Counted from the stretch's first letter, positions 1 to 8,864 are shown. The stretch is 64,000 nucleotides of DNA from Roseomonas marmotae (GCF_017654485.1 NZ_CP061091.1:138501-202500), one strand, 5' to 3'. The notes: generated by a model not told the origin, from the letters alone. Translations and numbers: made by a program.

Positions 1-193
1 TGTAGCGGACGCGGCCGATCAGCCCGCCGCGCGTGGCCCCGGTCTCGGGGTCCCGCACCAGGACGGAGATGGGCTGCTGCCCGGCGGAGCCGGCCAGCGC
101 CTCATTGAAGTCCAGGATGGCCCGCAGCAGCGTGGCCGCCGCCTCCGGCTCCGGGCTGGTGCTCAGTTCAAAGCCGATGGCGGCGGTGGACAT
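1..193 (-). CDS. GNAT family N-acetyltransferase (N-terminal part, runs off the window)
   Basis: Sixty-four codons are visible from an ATG at 193; the gene continues beyond base 1. The readable part has a short beta strand, a helix with the sequence ILDFNEAL, then VLVRDPETG and GGLIGR. This is the usual opening of small GNAT acetyltransferases, which transfer an acetyl group from acetyl-CoA to an amine. The acetyl-CoA binding loop lies outside the window, so the substrate cannot be guessed. Its start codon overlaps the stop of the RidA gene upstream (TGATG), so the two are probably translationally coupled. Confidence 0.75.
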   Translation of the reverse strand, partial: MSTAAIGFELSTSPEPEAAATLLRAILDFNEALAGSAGQQPISVLVRDPETGATRGGLIGRVRY

Positions 194-660
194 CAGGCGA
201 TCTCGAACATGCCTTCGACCTCGACCGCCGCATCCCCGGGCAGGGAGGGCACGCCGATGGTGGAGCGGGCATGGCGCCCGGCATCGCCGAAGACCTCGAC
301 CGCGAGGTCGGAGGCACCGTTCATCACCTGCGCGTGCTGGGTGAATTCCGGCCCGGCGGCGATGAAGCCGCCCAGCCGCACCACGCGCTTCACCCGGTCC
401 AGGTCGCCCACGGCGGCCTTCACCTGGGCGATGACATTGATCAGGCAGACCCGCGCGGCGGCGCGCGCATCCTCGACCGGGACCTCGGCGCCGACCTTGC
501 CGGTATAGGCGATCTTGCCGTCCACCAGCGGGATCTGGCCGGAGACGACCAGCAGGTTCGGCCCGGCGAAATTGAAGCCGATATAATTGGCCAGCGGCGC
601 GGCCGGGGTGGGCAGCGTGATGCCGAGCGCGGCGAGGCGCCCTTCGACGGTTCCGGTCAT
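193..660 (-). CDS. RidA family protein (YjgF/YER057c/UK114)
   Basis: A 155-residue protein of normal length for the longer RidA subgroup. RidA proteins hydrolyse reactive enamine/imine intermediates released by PLP enzymes, protecting other enzymes in the cytoplasm. Seen here: an N-terminal LGITLP start, VSGQIPL near residue 40, a helix with AARVCLINVIAQVKAAVGDLD, and a C-terminal stretch RSTIGVPSLPGDAAVEVE that matches the conserved family end. The gene overlaps the acetyltransferase downstream by a stop/start overlap. The family call is firm; the in vivo substrate is not known. Confidence 0.92.
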   Translation of the reverse strand: MTGTVEGRLAALGITLPTPAAPLANYIGFNFAGPNLLVVSGQIPLVDGKIAYTGKVGAEVPVEDARAAARVCLINVIAQVKAAVGDLDRVKRVVRLGGFIAAGPEFTQHAQVMNGASDLAVEVFGDAGRHARSTIGVPSLPGDAAVEVEGMFEIA

Positions 661-690
661 GATCGAGAACTCCAGAGTCTGGGAAAGCGG

Positions 691-2220
691 TCAGCCGACC
701 AGCCGCAGCCTTCCGCGCCGGGCGGCGGGGCTGGGCCGCAGGGGCAGGTCCAGCGGCAGTTGCGGGGCATCGGCGCGCGGGGCGGGGGCCGGGGCGGCCT
801 CGGCCGCGCAATCCTCCTCGGACGGGTCGGGCCAGAGGTGGCGGGCCTCGGCGCCGCCGAGATAGGCGATGGCGAGGCGGCGGAAGGCCCAGTCCAGCAC
901 CGAGGTGGCGCGGCGGATCTCCGGGTCGCCCTCCACCGTGCCGCAGGGGCCGCCCTGGCCATAGGCCACGGCCTGCACGTAGTCCGAGAGCGGCATGCCG
1001 CGCGCCAGGCCGAGATTCACCACATGAACGAAGCTGTCCATCAGCCCGCGGAAGGCCGCGCCGTCCCGCGCCATGGCCAGGCCGATGGCGGCCAGGCTGC
1101 CGTCATAGGCCTCGGTGGCCGTCAGGGTGACGCGGTGGCCGGCCAGGGTCACGCGCCAGACCTGGGCGGGGCCGAAGGCCGGGCGCGGCGGCGGCAGCGG
1201 ATGCGCGGGCTGGGGCTGCGCCGGGGCGGCAGGGGCCGGGGCGTGCAGATAGGGGCGGACCGAGGCCTCCATCGCCGCGCGGGCGGCGGCAGGCACGGGG
1301 GCCAGCAGGGCGGCGGCACCGGCGCCGTGCAGCGCCATGGCACGGCGGGCGGCGCGGGTCGGCTGCTCCTCCACCCCGCCATGGGCGGCATGGGCGAAGC
1401 GGGTCGGGCCCTGGGCGGGGGCCAGCCCGCCGGTCTCGATGCCCAGCAGCCCCTCGGCGGCGTCGGGCGGGGTCAGGGCCAGCAGGGCGGCATGGCGCAG
1501 CCCACCGCTGCGGCTGGCGCGCTCCAGCGCCTGCCGCGCGGCCACGGCCAGTCCGGGCATGGCGCAGCCGGCCGGGGGCGCGGGCCAGAAGAGGCAGGCG
1601 GATTCGCGGGCGCCATGGCGCTGCGCCAGCTCGGCGCTGGCTTCCTCGGCGGCGGCGCGGGTCAGGGCGGTCAGGCAGGCCGCGGCCTCCCGCGCCGGGG
1701 TGGAATCATAGGCCAGGCCCATGGCGGCCAGCAGCCCGGCCAGGTCGGCGAAGCCGAGTCGCAGCGCATGGGCCTTGCCTGCTGTCAGCACGTCCAGCGC
1801 CCGGACGGCGGTGCCGACCGCCGCCATGTAGCCGGGGATATCGAAGCCCCCGGCATCGTCCAGGAAGGCCGGCAGGTTCAGCACGAAGCGCGGCTCGGCC
1901 TTCGCCTCGCCCCGCCAGGTGGCGGCGCCGGGCGCGCCGCGGCGGGTGAGCACGAGGCGGTGCAGCGCCCCGGCCAGGGCATTGCCCTCCTCCTCCCACA
2001 GCAGGCGGAGCCTGAGACCCTGGGCCACCAGCCGGCTGATCCAGCCATCCGCCAGGGCGGGCAGGGAAACGGCGCCTTGCCCCGGGGCCAGCGCGGCCAG
2101 GGCGGCGGCGGCCTCGTCCTCCCAGGCGGCGGGCAGGGCCATGGCTCGCGCGGGGGCATCCGGGTCGGCCTGCGCCCGCATGCGCCGAAGCGCGATTCCC
2201 GCCCAGACCGTGCCTGCCAT
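691..2220 (-). CDS. TSCPD domain protein, related to adenosylcobalamin-dependent ribonucleotide reductase
   Basis: A 509-residue protein, rich in Ala, with an N-terminal block (about 1-350) that has no catalytic reductase motifs I can recognise. A C-terminal block (about 370-460) looks like the TSCPD tail of B12-dependent ribonucleotide reductases: GSLAAIGLAMARDG, LGLARGMPLSDYVQA, GDPEIRRATSVLDWAFRRLAI. The end is a Pro/Ala linker and a basic tail. The start at 2220 was chosen because GGGGAG lies 9 bases upstream; 2229 and 2352 are possible alternatives. Role is inferred only: a regulator or paralogue of NrdJ, not itself a reductase. No reductase gene is in the window. Confidence 0.7.
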   Translation of the reverse strand: MAGTVWAGIALRRMRAQADPDAPARAMALPAAWEDEAAAALAALAPGQGAVSLPALADGWISRLVAQGLRLRLLWEEEGNALAGALHRLVLTRRGAPGAATWRGEAKAEPRFVLNLPAFLDDAGGFDIPGYMAAVGTAVRALDVLTAGKAHALRLGFADLAGLLAAMGLAYDSTPAREAAACLTALTRAAAEEASAELAQRHGARESACLFWPAPPAGCAMPGLAVAARQALERASRSGGLRHAALLALTPPDAAEGLLGIETGGLAPAQGPTRFAHAAHGGVEEQPTRAARRAMALHGAGAAALLAPVPAAARAAMEASVRPYLHAPAPAAPAQPQPAHPLPPPRPAFGPAQVWRVTLAGHRVTLTATEAYDGSLAAIGLAMARDGAAFRGLMDSFVHVVNLGLARGMPLSDYVQAVAYGQGGPCGTVEGDPEIRRATSVLDWAFRRLAIAYLGGAEARHLWPDPSEEDCAAEAAPAPAPRADAPQLPLDLPLRPSPAARRGRLRLVG

Positions 2221-2426
2221 TCGTTCCATCTCCCCATGGTATGATGCCATGCGGAAGGGCGGAAGCCGTCTCCGCTGTTGAATCCGACTCTGTCTTCCCA
2301 GATATGGCGTGCCTGCCGTGTCGCCGCCCGGCCTTTCGCGCGGCGCCCGCATGTGCGAAGGAAGCGCGGGCGACGCCCCCGCGTCACCCGACCCGTTCCC
2401 CCTGGCCTTATGGAACCGACCGCGTC

Positions 2427-2783
2427 ATGTCCTTCCTGCATCGGCTGACCACTGGCTTCGCCGTCAGCGAGATCGGCACCGACCGCTTCGGCAATACCTA
2501 TTACGAGAGCAAGCGCGACTGGCTGACCTATGGCCGCAAGCGCCGCTACGTGATCTATGCCAAGGAAGCCGAAGCCACCGCCGTGCCGCCCGAGTGGCAT
2601 GGCTGGCTGCACCACACCTCGCCCGTGCCGCTGCCGGAGCAGAAGCTCTACCCCTGGCAGAAAGAGCACCAGCCGAACCTGACCGGCACGCCGCAGGCCT
2701 ACCGCCCCACCGGGCATGACCACGCCACCGGCCACCGGCAGGTGACGACGGGCGATTATGAAGCCTGGACACCGGGTAGCTGA
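2427..2783 (+). CDS. NADH:ubiquinone oxidoreductase subunit NDUFA12
   Basis: A 118-residue homologue of the mitochondrial complex I accessory subunit NDUFA12 (B17.2), which in Alphaproteobacteria sits on the peripheral arm of complex I at the inner membrane. Signature features are FGNTYYES, the basic segment RKRRYVIY, the PPEWHGWLHHT block, and a C-terminus that ends in a Tyr/Glu/Ala/Trp motif. The start at 2427 gives the family's usual N-terminus (MSFLHRL); upstream in-frame sequence is not protein-like. It is the first gene of a close plus-strand set with mlaD, a small unknown and a DUF2155 protein, a layout common in this class. Confidence 0.93.
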   Translation: MSFLHRLTTGFAVSEIGTDRFGNTYYESKRDWLTYGRKRRYVIYAKEAEATAVPPEWHGWLHHTSPVPLPEQKLYPWQKEHQPNLTGTPQAYRPTGHDHATGHRQVTTGDYEAWTPGS

Positions 2784-2791
2784 CATTTCCC

Positions 2792-3310
2792 ATGCAACGT
2801 AGAAGCCTCGCCGAAATCCTGGCCGGCGCCGTGGTGCTGTTGGTGGCACTCGGCTTCCTGGTATACGCCGTCAGCAATTCCGGCCGCAGCCTGGCCAGCG
2901 GCAACGGTATCGAGCTGACCGCGCGCTTCGACCGCATCGACGGGCTGCAGCCCGGCGCCGATGTGCGGATCGGCGGCGTGAAGGTCGGCAGCGTCACCAG
3001 CCAGGAGATCGACCCCGCCACCTTCCTGGCGGTCCTGAAGCTGCGGGTGAACGACAACCTGAAGCTGCCCACCGATACCTCGGCCGAGATCACCTCGGAG
3101 GGGCTGCTGGGCGGCAAGTATGTCGCGCTGGTGCCGGGCGGGGAGGAGAAGGTCCTGGCCAGCGGCGACCAGATCACCCTCACCCAGTCCTCCGTCAGCC
3201 TGGAGTCGCTGCTGGGCCGCTTCATCTTCTCGGTGACGCAGATGTCCAGCGACAAGCCGCAGAACGAGAGCGAGGAAGCGGCCCCGGCCGCCCCGGCCCC
3301 CGCGCGATGA
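2792..3310 (+). CDS. mlaD: outer membrane lipid asymmetry maintenance protein MlaD
   Basis: A 172-residue MCE-domain protein with an N-terminal membrane anchor (about residues 9-27, AEILAGAVVLLVALGFLVYA) followed by a single MCE domain with RFDRIDGLQPGADVRIGG and LLGGKYVALVPGG. MlaD forms the periplasmic hexameric ring of the MlaFEDB transporter that returns phospholipids from the outer to the inner membrane. The ATPase and permease partners (mlaF, mlaE) are not in this window. Its stop overlaps the next start by ATGA, indicating translational coupling. Confidence 0.93.
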   Translation: MQRRSLAEILAGAVVLLVALGFLVYAVSNSGRSLASGNGIELTARFDRIDGLQPGADVRIGGVKVGSVTSQEIDPATFLAVLKLRVNDNLKLPTDTSAEITSEGLLGGKYVALVPGGEEKVLASGDQITLTQSSVSLESLLGRFIFSVTQMSSDKPQNESEEAAPAAPAPAR

Positions 3311-3534
3311 GCCTGGCCGCGCCCGAGTCCTGGCCCGGCGCGGATGGCCAGCCCATCTCCTGCCGGGAGAAGCTGAAGATGCTGGCGGAGAACCATGCCG
3401 AGGCCGCCCAGACGCTGCGCGACGTCTTCGAGGACGCCGTGCTGATGGGCGTGGACGAGGCCGCCATGCGCCGCATCCTGACCGGGCTCGTCGAGTCGCT
3501 GCCGAGCCCGCACCAGGGGCGGAAGGCCCCGTGA
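3307..3534 (+). CDS. 75-residue conserved-looking small protein of unknown function
   Basis: I do not recognise a named family. The protein is soluble, acidic in the middle and mostly helical, with KLKMLAENHAEAAQTLRDVFEDAVLMGVDE as two linked amphipathic helices. It starts inside the mlaD stop codon (ATGA) and its own stop overlaps the GTG start of the DUF2155 gene (GTGA), so it is locked between two envelope genes. Coding potential is supported by this double coupling and by the regular helix pattern. A role in envelope lipid or complex I context is inference only. Confidence 0.75.
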   Translation: MSLAAPESWPGADGQPISCREKLKMLAENHAEAAQTLRDVFEDAVLMGVDEAAMRRILTGLVESLPSPHQGRKAP

Positions 3535-3932
3535 AGGCGGCGCTCGCGCTGCTGGCGGCGCTGGCCTTTGCCGCGCCGCTCTCCACCCTCGCCCCCCGTC
3601 CTGCCCTGGCGCAGATGGACGCGGGCTGGGACCGGAAGCAGGAGGCGGAACTGCAGGCGCTGGACAAGGTGACGGCGCGCATCACCCTGCTGCAGGCCCG
3701 GCTGAACCAGCCGATCACCTTCGGCACGTTGCGGATCACCGTGAAGGCCTGCAACGCCCGCCCGCCCGAGGAGGTGCCCGATGCCGCCGCCTGGCTGCAG
3801 GTGGAAGATCTGCGGGATACCGGCAACACGGCCGGGCGAATCGTCTTCCAGGGCTGGATGTTCGCCAATGCCCCGGGCGTGGCGATGCTGGAGCACCCCG
3901 TCTACGACCTGCGGGTTCTGTCCTGCCGCTGA
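3531..3932 (+). CDS. DUF2155 domain-containing secreted protein
   Basis: A 133-residue protein with a clear Sec signal peptide (hydrophobic residues about 4-20, then a PALA-Q cleavage site) and a DUF2155 domain that includes KVTARITLLQARL, FGTLRITVKACNARPPEE, FQGWMFANAPG and the ending HPVYDLRVLSC. Two cysteines, one mid-domain and one near the C-terminus, could pair in the periplasm. The GTG start overlaps the preceding stop. Function is unknown for the family, which is widespread in Alphaproteobacteria and is often found near NDUFA12-like genes, as here. Confidence 0.9.
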   Translation: MKAALALLAALAFAAPLSTLAPRPALAQMDAGWDRKQEAELQALDKVTARITLLQARLNQPITFGTLRITVKACNARPPEEVPDAAAWLQVEDLRDTGNTAGRIVFQGWMFANAPGVAMLEHPVYDLRVLSCR

Positions 3933-4057
3933 GACTCGTCACGCCATCGTGACATTGGCTTTGCTCGTGTCAGATCGTGGCGGGATCGCGGCGGCCCCCT
4001 GGCGAAGCTGCCGCTCGGGGTTTGCGGATGGGCGGAAGCCGTCCATATGGAACAGCC

Positions 4058-4819
4058 ATGCCGCAGACCACCCGCTCCGACCTGCCGCCGCTTCCCGGCC
4101 CGCAGGCCGCGCTCTTCCTTGATTTCGATGGCACACTGATTGAGATCGCCCCCCGCCCCGATGCCGTGGTCGTGCCACCGGAACTGCCGGCGCTGCTGGC
4201 CCGCCTCTCGGCCGGGCTGGGCGGGGCCGTCGCCATCGTCACGGGGCGCGGGCTGGATGTGGCGCGCCAGCTGACCGGCGCCCCGCCCGTGGGCTTCGCC
4301 TGCGAGCACGGCACGGTCATCGACGCCAGCGGCATCGGCGCCGCCATCCCGCCCCTGCCGGAGCCCGCCGGCCCGCCCGATGAATGGCGCGAGGCCGCCG
4401 CCGCATTCGTCGCCGCCCGCCCGGGGATGCTGCTGGAGCACAAGAATTTCGGCTTCGTCCTGCATTTCCGCGCCGTGCCGGAGCGGGGCGAGGAAGCCCA
4501 GGCCTTCCTGCTCCGGCTGGCGGAGGGGACGCATTTCCAGGTCATCCCGGCCCATGCCGCCTTCGAGCTGCGCCCCAGGGGCAGCGACAAGGGCGTGGCC
4601 ACGGACTGGCTGATGCGCCACCCGCCCTTCGCCGGCCGCATCCCGGTCTTCATCGGCGATGACGTGACGGACGAGGATGGCATGCGCGCCGCCCGCGCCC
4701 ATGGCGGCGAAGGCTACCGCGTCCCCGAACGCTTCCCGGCCGGCCCCGCCGATGTGCTGGAATGGCTGACCCGGCTGGCCGAGAGCCTGCCCGCGCCGCG
4801 GGTGCAGGGAGCGGCATGA
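4058..4819 (+). CDS. otsB: trehalose-6-phosphate phosphatase OtsB
   Basis: A 253-residue HAD-superfamily phosphatase that removes phosphate from trehalose 6-phosphate, the second step of OtsAB trehalose synthesis. The nucleophile motif DFDGTL is at about residues 22-27, VTGRGLDV follows as motif II, and the metal-binding motif GDDVTDEDG is at about residue 200. The start at 4058 is preceded by GGAA at suitable distance; the upstream in-frame extension lacks protein character. Its stop overlaps the start of the glycosidase gene (ATGA). It is first in an otsB-GH15-otsA cluster, the reverse of the usual otsA-then-otsB reaction order. Confidence 0.95.
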   Translation: MPQTTRSDLPPLPGPQAALFLDFDGTLIEIAPRPDAVVVPPELPALLARLSAGLGGAVAIVTGRGLDVARQLTGAPPVGFACEHGTVIDASGIGAAIPPLPEPAGPPDEWREAAAAFVAARPGMLLEHKNFGFVLHFRAVPERGEEAQAFLLRLAEGTHFQVIPAHAAFELRPRGSDKGVATDWLMRHPPFAGRIPVFIGDDVTDEDGMRAARAHGGEGYRVPERFPAGPADVLEWLTRLAESLPAPRVQGAA

Positions 4820-6609
4820 GCCAGCCGCTGGACCTCGCGCCCGTCGGCAATGGCATCATCGCCGGGCTCTTCGACCCGCTGGGACGCTGCTCCTGGCTCT
4901 GCTGGCCGCGCTTCGACGGCGATCCCGTCTTCTGCGCCCTGCTGGGCGGCGAGGCCCCGCAGGACGGCTTCATGGAATGCGAGCTGGTGGGGCTGAAGAC
5001 CAGCCGCCAGAGCTACCACCGCAATACCGCCGTTCTGGTGACGGAGCTGGAGGATGGGCATGGCGCGCGCCTGCGGATCACCGACGCCGCGCCGCGCTTC
5101 AGCCGCTTCGGCCGCAGCTTCCGCCCGCCCATGCTGGTGCGGCGGATCGAGCCGCTCTCCGGCACGCCGCTGATCCGCCTGCGGGTGCGCCCGCGCGGGA
5201 ATTGGGGCAAGGATACGCCGGTCAAGCGCGCCGGCAGCAACCACCTGCGCTTCTTCACCGAGACCCAGGCGCTGCGCGTCACCACCGATGCGCCGCTGGC
5301 CTGCCTGGCGGAGGAAGCGCCCTTCCTGTTGGACCGCCCCGTCTCGATCATCCTCGGCCCGGACGAGACGGTGCCGGAGAATACCGAGAGCCTGGTGGAG
5401 GATTTCATCCGCCAGACCACGAATTACTGGCTGGACTGGACGCGCGGGCTGCACCTGCCCTTCGAATGGCAGGACGCCGTCATCCGCGCCGCCATCACGC
5501 TGAAGATGTGCGCCTTCGAGGAGACGGGCGCCATCGTCGCGGCGCTGACCACCTCCATCCCGGAAGCGCAGGACACCCAGCGCAACTGGGACTACCGCTA
5601 CTGCTGGCTGCGGGATGCCTTCTTCACGGTGCAGGCGCTGAACCGCCTCGGCACTACCCGCACCATGGAGGAATACATCCGCTACGTGACCAATGTGGTC
5701 GCGGTCTCTCCCGACGGGGTGCTGCGGCCCTGTTATCCGCTGGTGCCCTCCCTCCCCATGCCGGAACGGATCGAGGAGGCGCTGCCGGGCTTCCTGGGCA
5801 TGGGCCCCGTGCGCGTTGGCAACCAGGCGGCCGAGCAGGTGCAGAACGACGTCTATGGCTCCGTCATCATGGCGGCGGCGCAGATGTTCTTCGACCACCG
5901 CCTGCCCCGCCCGGCGGGCGAGCCGCTGTTCCGACTGCTGGAGCATCTGGGCGAGCATGCGGAGAGGCTGGCGCTGGTGCCGGACGCCGGCATCTGGGAA
6001 TACCGGGGGCGGGAGCGCGTCCATACCTTCTCGGCCGCCATGTGCTGGGCGGGGCTGGCGCGGCTGGCCGGCATCGCCGGTCACCTGGGGCTGCGGGAGG
6101 AGGCCGAGCGCTGGACCGCCTCCGCCCGGCGGCTGCACGCCACCATCTGCGAGCGCGCCTTCCGCCCGGAGCTGAACAGCTTCGTCGAGAGTTTCGAATC
6201 CGACGGCATGGATGCGGCGCTGCTGCTGCTGCCGGAGATCGGCTTCCTGTCCGCCACCGACCCGCGTTTCCTGGGCACGCTGGAACGGGTGGAGAAGCGC
6301 CTCCTGCGGGACGGTTTCATTTACCGTTACGATTCTGCCGATGATTTTGGCCAGCCTGAAACCGCATTCCTTGTTTGTTCATTCTGGTACCTGGACGCGC
6401 TCGCTGCGGTTGGCCGTGTCGATGAGGCGCGCGCAATGTTCGGGAGGATTCTATCATGCCGGAATCATCTGGGACTATTGGCCGAGGACCTGGACCCCAG
6501 GCGGAACCAGTTGTGGGGGAACTTTCCGCAGACCTATTCCCACGTTGGCCTGATCCTCTCAGCGATGCGTTTGAGCCGTTCATGGGAGCACGGGCTGTGG
6601 GGCGGTTAG
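4816..6609 (+). CDS. glycoside hydrolase family 15 protein (glucoamylase/trehalase-like)
   Basis: A 597-residue GH15 enzyme with an N-terminal beta-sandwich domain beginning LAPVGNGIIAGLFD and an (alpha/alpha)6 catalytic barrel. Family landmarks are RNWDYRYCWLRDA at about 256-268, GIWEYRG at about residue 393, and LAEDLDP followed by GNFPQTYSHVGLI near the C-terminus, which carry the expected catalytic acids. GH15 members of this architecture include bacterial trehalases and oligosaccharide glucosidases. Placement between otsB and otsA suggests it acts on trehalose or a related glucan, possibly balancing synthesis and breakdown; this is inference. No signal peptide, so it should be cytoplasmic. 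The last 300 bases have visibly lower GC than the rest. Confidence 0.92.
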   Translation: MSQPLDLAPVGNGIIAGLFDPLGRCSWLCWPRFDGDPVFCALLGGEAPQDGFMECELVGLKTSRQSYHRNTAVLVTELEDGHGARLRITDAAPRFSRFGRSFRPPMLVRRIEPLSGTPLIRLRVRPRGNWGKDTPVKRAGSNHLRFFTETQALRVTTDAPLACLAEEAPFLLDRPVSIILGPDETVPENTESLVEDFIRQTTNYWLDWTRGLHLPFEWQDAVIRAAITLKMCAFEETGAIVAALTTSIPEAQDTQRNWDYRYCWLRDAFFTVQALNRLGTTRTMEEYIRYVTNVVAVSPDGVLRPCYPLVPSLPMPERIEEALPGFLGMGPVRVGNQAAEQVQNDVYGSVIMAAAQMFFDHRLPRPAGEPLFRLLEHLGEHAERLALVPDAGIWEYRGRERVHTFSAAMCWAGLARLAGIAGHLGLREEAERWTASARRLHATICERAFRPELNSFVESFESDGMDAALLLLPEIGFLSATDPRFLGTLERVEKRLLRDGFIYRYDSADDFGQPETAFLVCSFWYLDALAAVGRVDEARAMFGRILSCRNHLGLLAEDLDPRRNQLWGNFPQTYSHVGLILSAMRLSRSWEHGLWGG

Positions 6610-8009
6610 TCGTCGTATCCAACCGCGTCGCCCTGCCGCGCCGGGGCGAGCCCACGGCCGGCGGGCTGGCGGTGGCCTTGAAGGATGTGCTGAAGACCAA
6701 TGGCGGGCTGTGGTTCGGCTGGAGCGGCGAGACGCTGAAGGGCCCGACCACGGGCGAGCCGAAGAAGCTCCGCCACCAGGGCATCGACTACGCCACGATC
6801 GACCTGAACGACGCCGACTACAAAGGCTTCTATGCCGGTTATTCCAATAACATCCTCTGGCCGCTGTTCCATTTCCGCCTGGGCCTGCTGGAATACGACC
6901 GCAAGCAGGCCGAGGCCTACCGGCGCGTCAACCGCGACTTCGCCAAGGCGCTGCTGCCACTGCTGGGGCCCAAGGACACCGTCTGGATCCATGACTACCA
7001 GCTGATCCCGATGGCGGCGGAACTGCGGGCGCTGGGGGCGCGGCAGCGCATCGGCTTCTTCCTGCATATCCCCTTCCCGCCCTGGGCGGTCTTCTCCGCC
7101 CTGCCGGGGGCGGACCGGCTGCTGCGGGACCTGCTGGCCTATGACCTCGTGGGCGTGCAGACGCAGCGCGACCTGAACGGGCTGATGAGCTGCCTGCGCG
7201 AGGGGCTGGAGCTGGTGCCGGATGTCCATGGCGGCGTGACCACCGACGCCCGGCGCACCCAGTTCTCGCACCACGCCATCGGCATCGACACGCGCGGCTT
7301 CGCCACCATCGCGCGCAAGGCCGCCTACGGGCCGGACGCGCAGCGGATGAGGGCCAGCATGGGCGACCGCAAGCTGATCGTGGGCGCCGAGCGGCTGGAC
7401 TATACCAAGGGCCTGCCGCACCGGCTGCGCGGCTTCGGCGCGCTGCTGGCCAATTTCCCCGAGCACCTGAACTGCGTCACCTACCTCCAGGTGGCGGCGC
7501 GCAGCCGCAACGAGGTGGCCAGCTACCGCGACCTGAAGCGGGAGCTGGACAGCCTGGCGGGCCGCATCAACGGCGACTACGCCGAATTCGACTGGACGCC
7601 GGTGCGCTACGTCGCCCGCGCCATGGCGCGCGACACCCTGGCGGGCCTCTACCGCCTGGCCGATGTCGGGCTGGTGACGCCGTTGCGCGACGGCATGAAC
7701 CTGGTCGCCAAGGAATATGTCGCGGCCCAGAACCCGGAGAATCCGGGCGTGCTGGTGCTCTCCTCCTTCGCGGGCGCGGCGGAGACCATGGACGGCGCGC
7801 TGCTGGTCAATCCGCTGGACCCCGAGGCCATGGCCGAGCAGCTCGACCATGCGCTGAAGATGCCACTGGAAGAACGGCGCAACCGCTGGACCTCGATGAT
7901 GGCGGGGCTGGAGGAGCAGACCGCCGCGCGCTGGGCGGAGAATTTCCTCACGGAGCTGGAGGAGATGCCGGTGCCGGCCGAGCTGGCGACGGAGAGCGCG
8001 CGCAACTGA
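6597..8009 (+). CDS. otsA: alpha,alpha-trehalose-phosphate synthase OtsA
   Basis: A GT20 glycosyltransferase of about 470 residues making trehalose 6-phosphate from UDP-glucose and glucose 6-phosphate. Landmarks: [12 protein letters not shown] at the N-terminus, [37 protein letters not shown], and the C-terminal [17 protein letters not shown]. The GTG at 6597 is preferred because GGGAG lies 8 bases upstream and it gives the same N-terminus as characterised OtsA; an ATG at 6582 would add five residues. The gene overlaps the end of the GH15 gene by 13 bases. Confidence 0.95.
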   Translation: MGRLVVVSNRVALPRRGEPTAGGLAVALKDVLKTNGGLWFGWSGETLKGPTTGEPKKLRHQGIDYATIDLNDADYKGFYAGYSNNILWPLFHFRLGLLEYDRKQAEAYRRVNRDFAKALLPLLGPKDTVWIHDYQLIPMAAELRALGARQRIGFFLHIPFPPWAVFSALPGADRLLRDLLAYDLVGVQTQRDLNGLMSCLREGLELVPDVHGGVTTDARRTQFSHHAIGIDTRGFATIARKAAYGPDAQRMRASMGDRKLIVGAERLDYTKGLPHRLRGFGALLANFPEHLNCVTYLQVAARSRNEVASYRDLKRELDSLAGRINGDYAEFDWTPVRYVARAMARDTLAGLYRLADVGLVTPLRDGMNLVAKEYVAAQNPENPGVLVLSSFAGAAETMDGALLVNPLDPEAMAEQLDHALKMPLEERRNRWTSMMAGLEEQTAARWAENFLTELEEMPVPAELATESARN

Positions 8010-8044
8010 GACGGGGTGGCCGGCCGGCCACCCGGCCCGGCCGC

Positions 8045-8767
8045 TCAGCCCGTCGTGCAGCCCAGCAGGTGATCGTACTGCTGGCGCACGGCCCGGTGGC
8101 ATTCGCAGGAGGCGGCTTCCAGCCCCTCCCGGTCGGTGACGGTGATATGGCCCCGGCTGTAGCGGATGAGCCCGGCCTGCTGGAACAGCCGCGCCGCCAC
8201 GGTGACGCCCGGACGATGGACGCAGAGCATCATCGCCAGGAATTCCTGCGTCATCGGGAAGTCGTCGCCCTTGACGCGGTCATGCGCCACCAGCAGCCAG
8301 CGCGCCAGGCGCTGATCCAGGGCATGGTGGCCGTTGCAGGCGGCGGTCTGGGCCACCTGCTGCTGAAAGGCCAGGGCGTAGCGGAGCAGGAGGCGCTTCA
8401 GCGCGGGGCTTCGCTCCAGCGCCTCAAGGAAGGCTGCGGCGCCGAGCTGCAGCAGGGTGCCGGAGGCCTGGACCATGGCCTCGACGCCGCTTCTGTCGCT
8501 GCCGAGCAGAAGGGGCAGGCCGATCATTCCCTCGGCGCCGGCGACGCCGACCTCGGCCGACCGGCCGTCCTCGAGGAGGATCAGGAAGGAGCACCAGCCC
8601 TCCAGCGGGGAGAAGACCGCCTCGATGGGCTCGTGCGGCCGGTGCAGAACCTTGTGCAGATCGGCATGGACGGGCTTGAGCTGCGGCCAGAGTCAGGCGA
8701 GGTCTTCCGCCGGAAGGGCCGCGAGCAGATGGTTGCGCGGCGCAGCCGCAGCTTGTGAATGTGTCAC
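8045..8767 (-). pseudogene. Crp/Fnr family transcriptional regulator interrupted by a premature stop
   Basis: Reading the minus strand from a GTG at 8767 (AGGAG 6 bases upstream) gives a start NHLLAALPAEDLA typical of this regulator subgroup. An in-frame TGA at 8695-8693 (codon 25) follows. The same frame then continues without interruption as LWPQLKPV, PIEAVFSPLEGW, a cyclic-nucleotide-binding-like fold, and ends in a winged helix with VHRPGVTVAARLFQQAGLIRYSRG. A single C-to-T change of CGA (Arg) would explain the stop. Reinitiation at the ATG at 8527 would give a 160-residue protein lacking most of the sensor domain. Either a recent pseudogene or an N-truncated regulator. Confidence 0.85.
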
Positions 8768-8864
8768 CGGCTACTCCTGGGCAGCGGAGGTCGGCGGGAG
8801 TGCAAATCTCTCCCAGCCGCCCGCGCCGAAAGGTCGCAGCAGGCGATTGGAAATCTCCAAGCTC

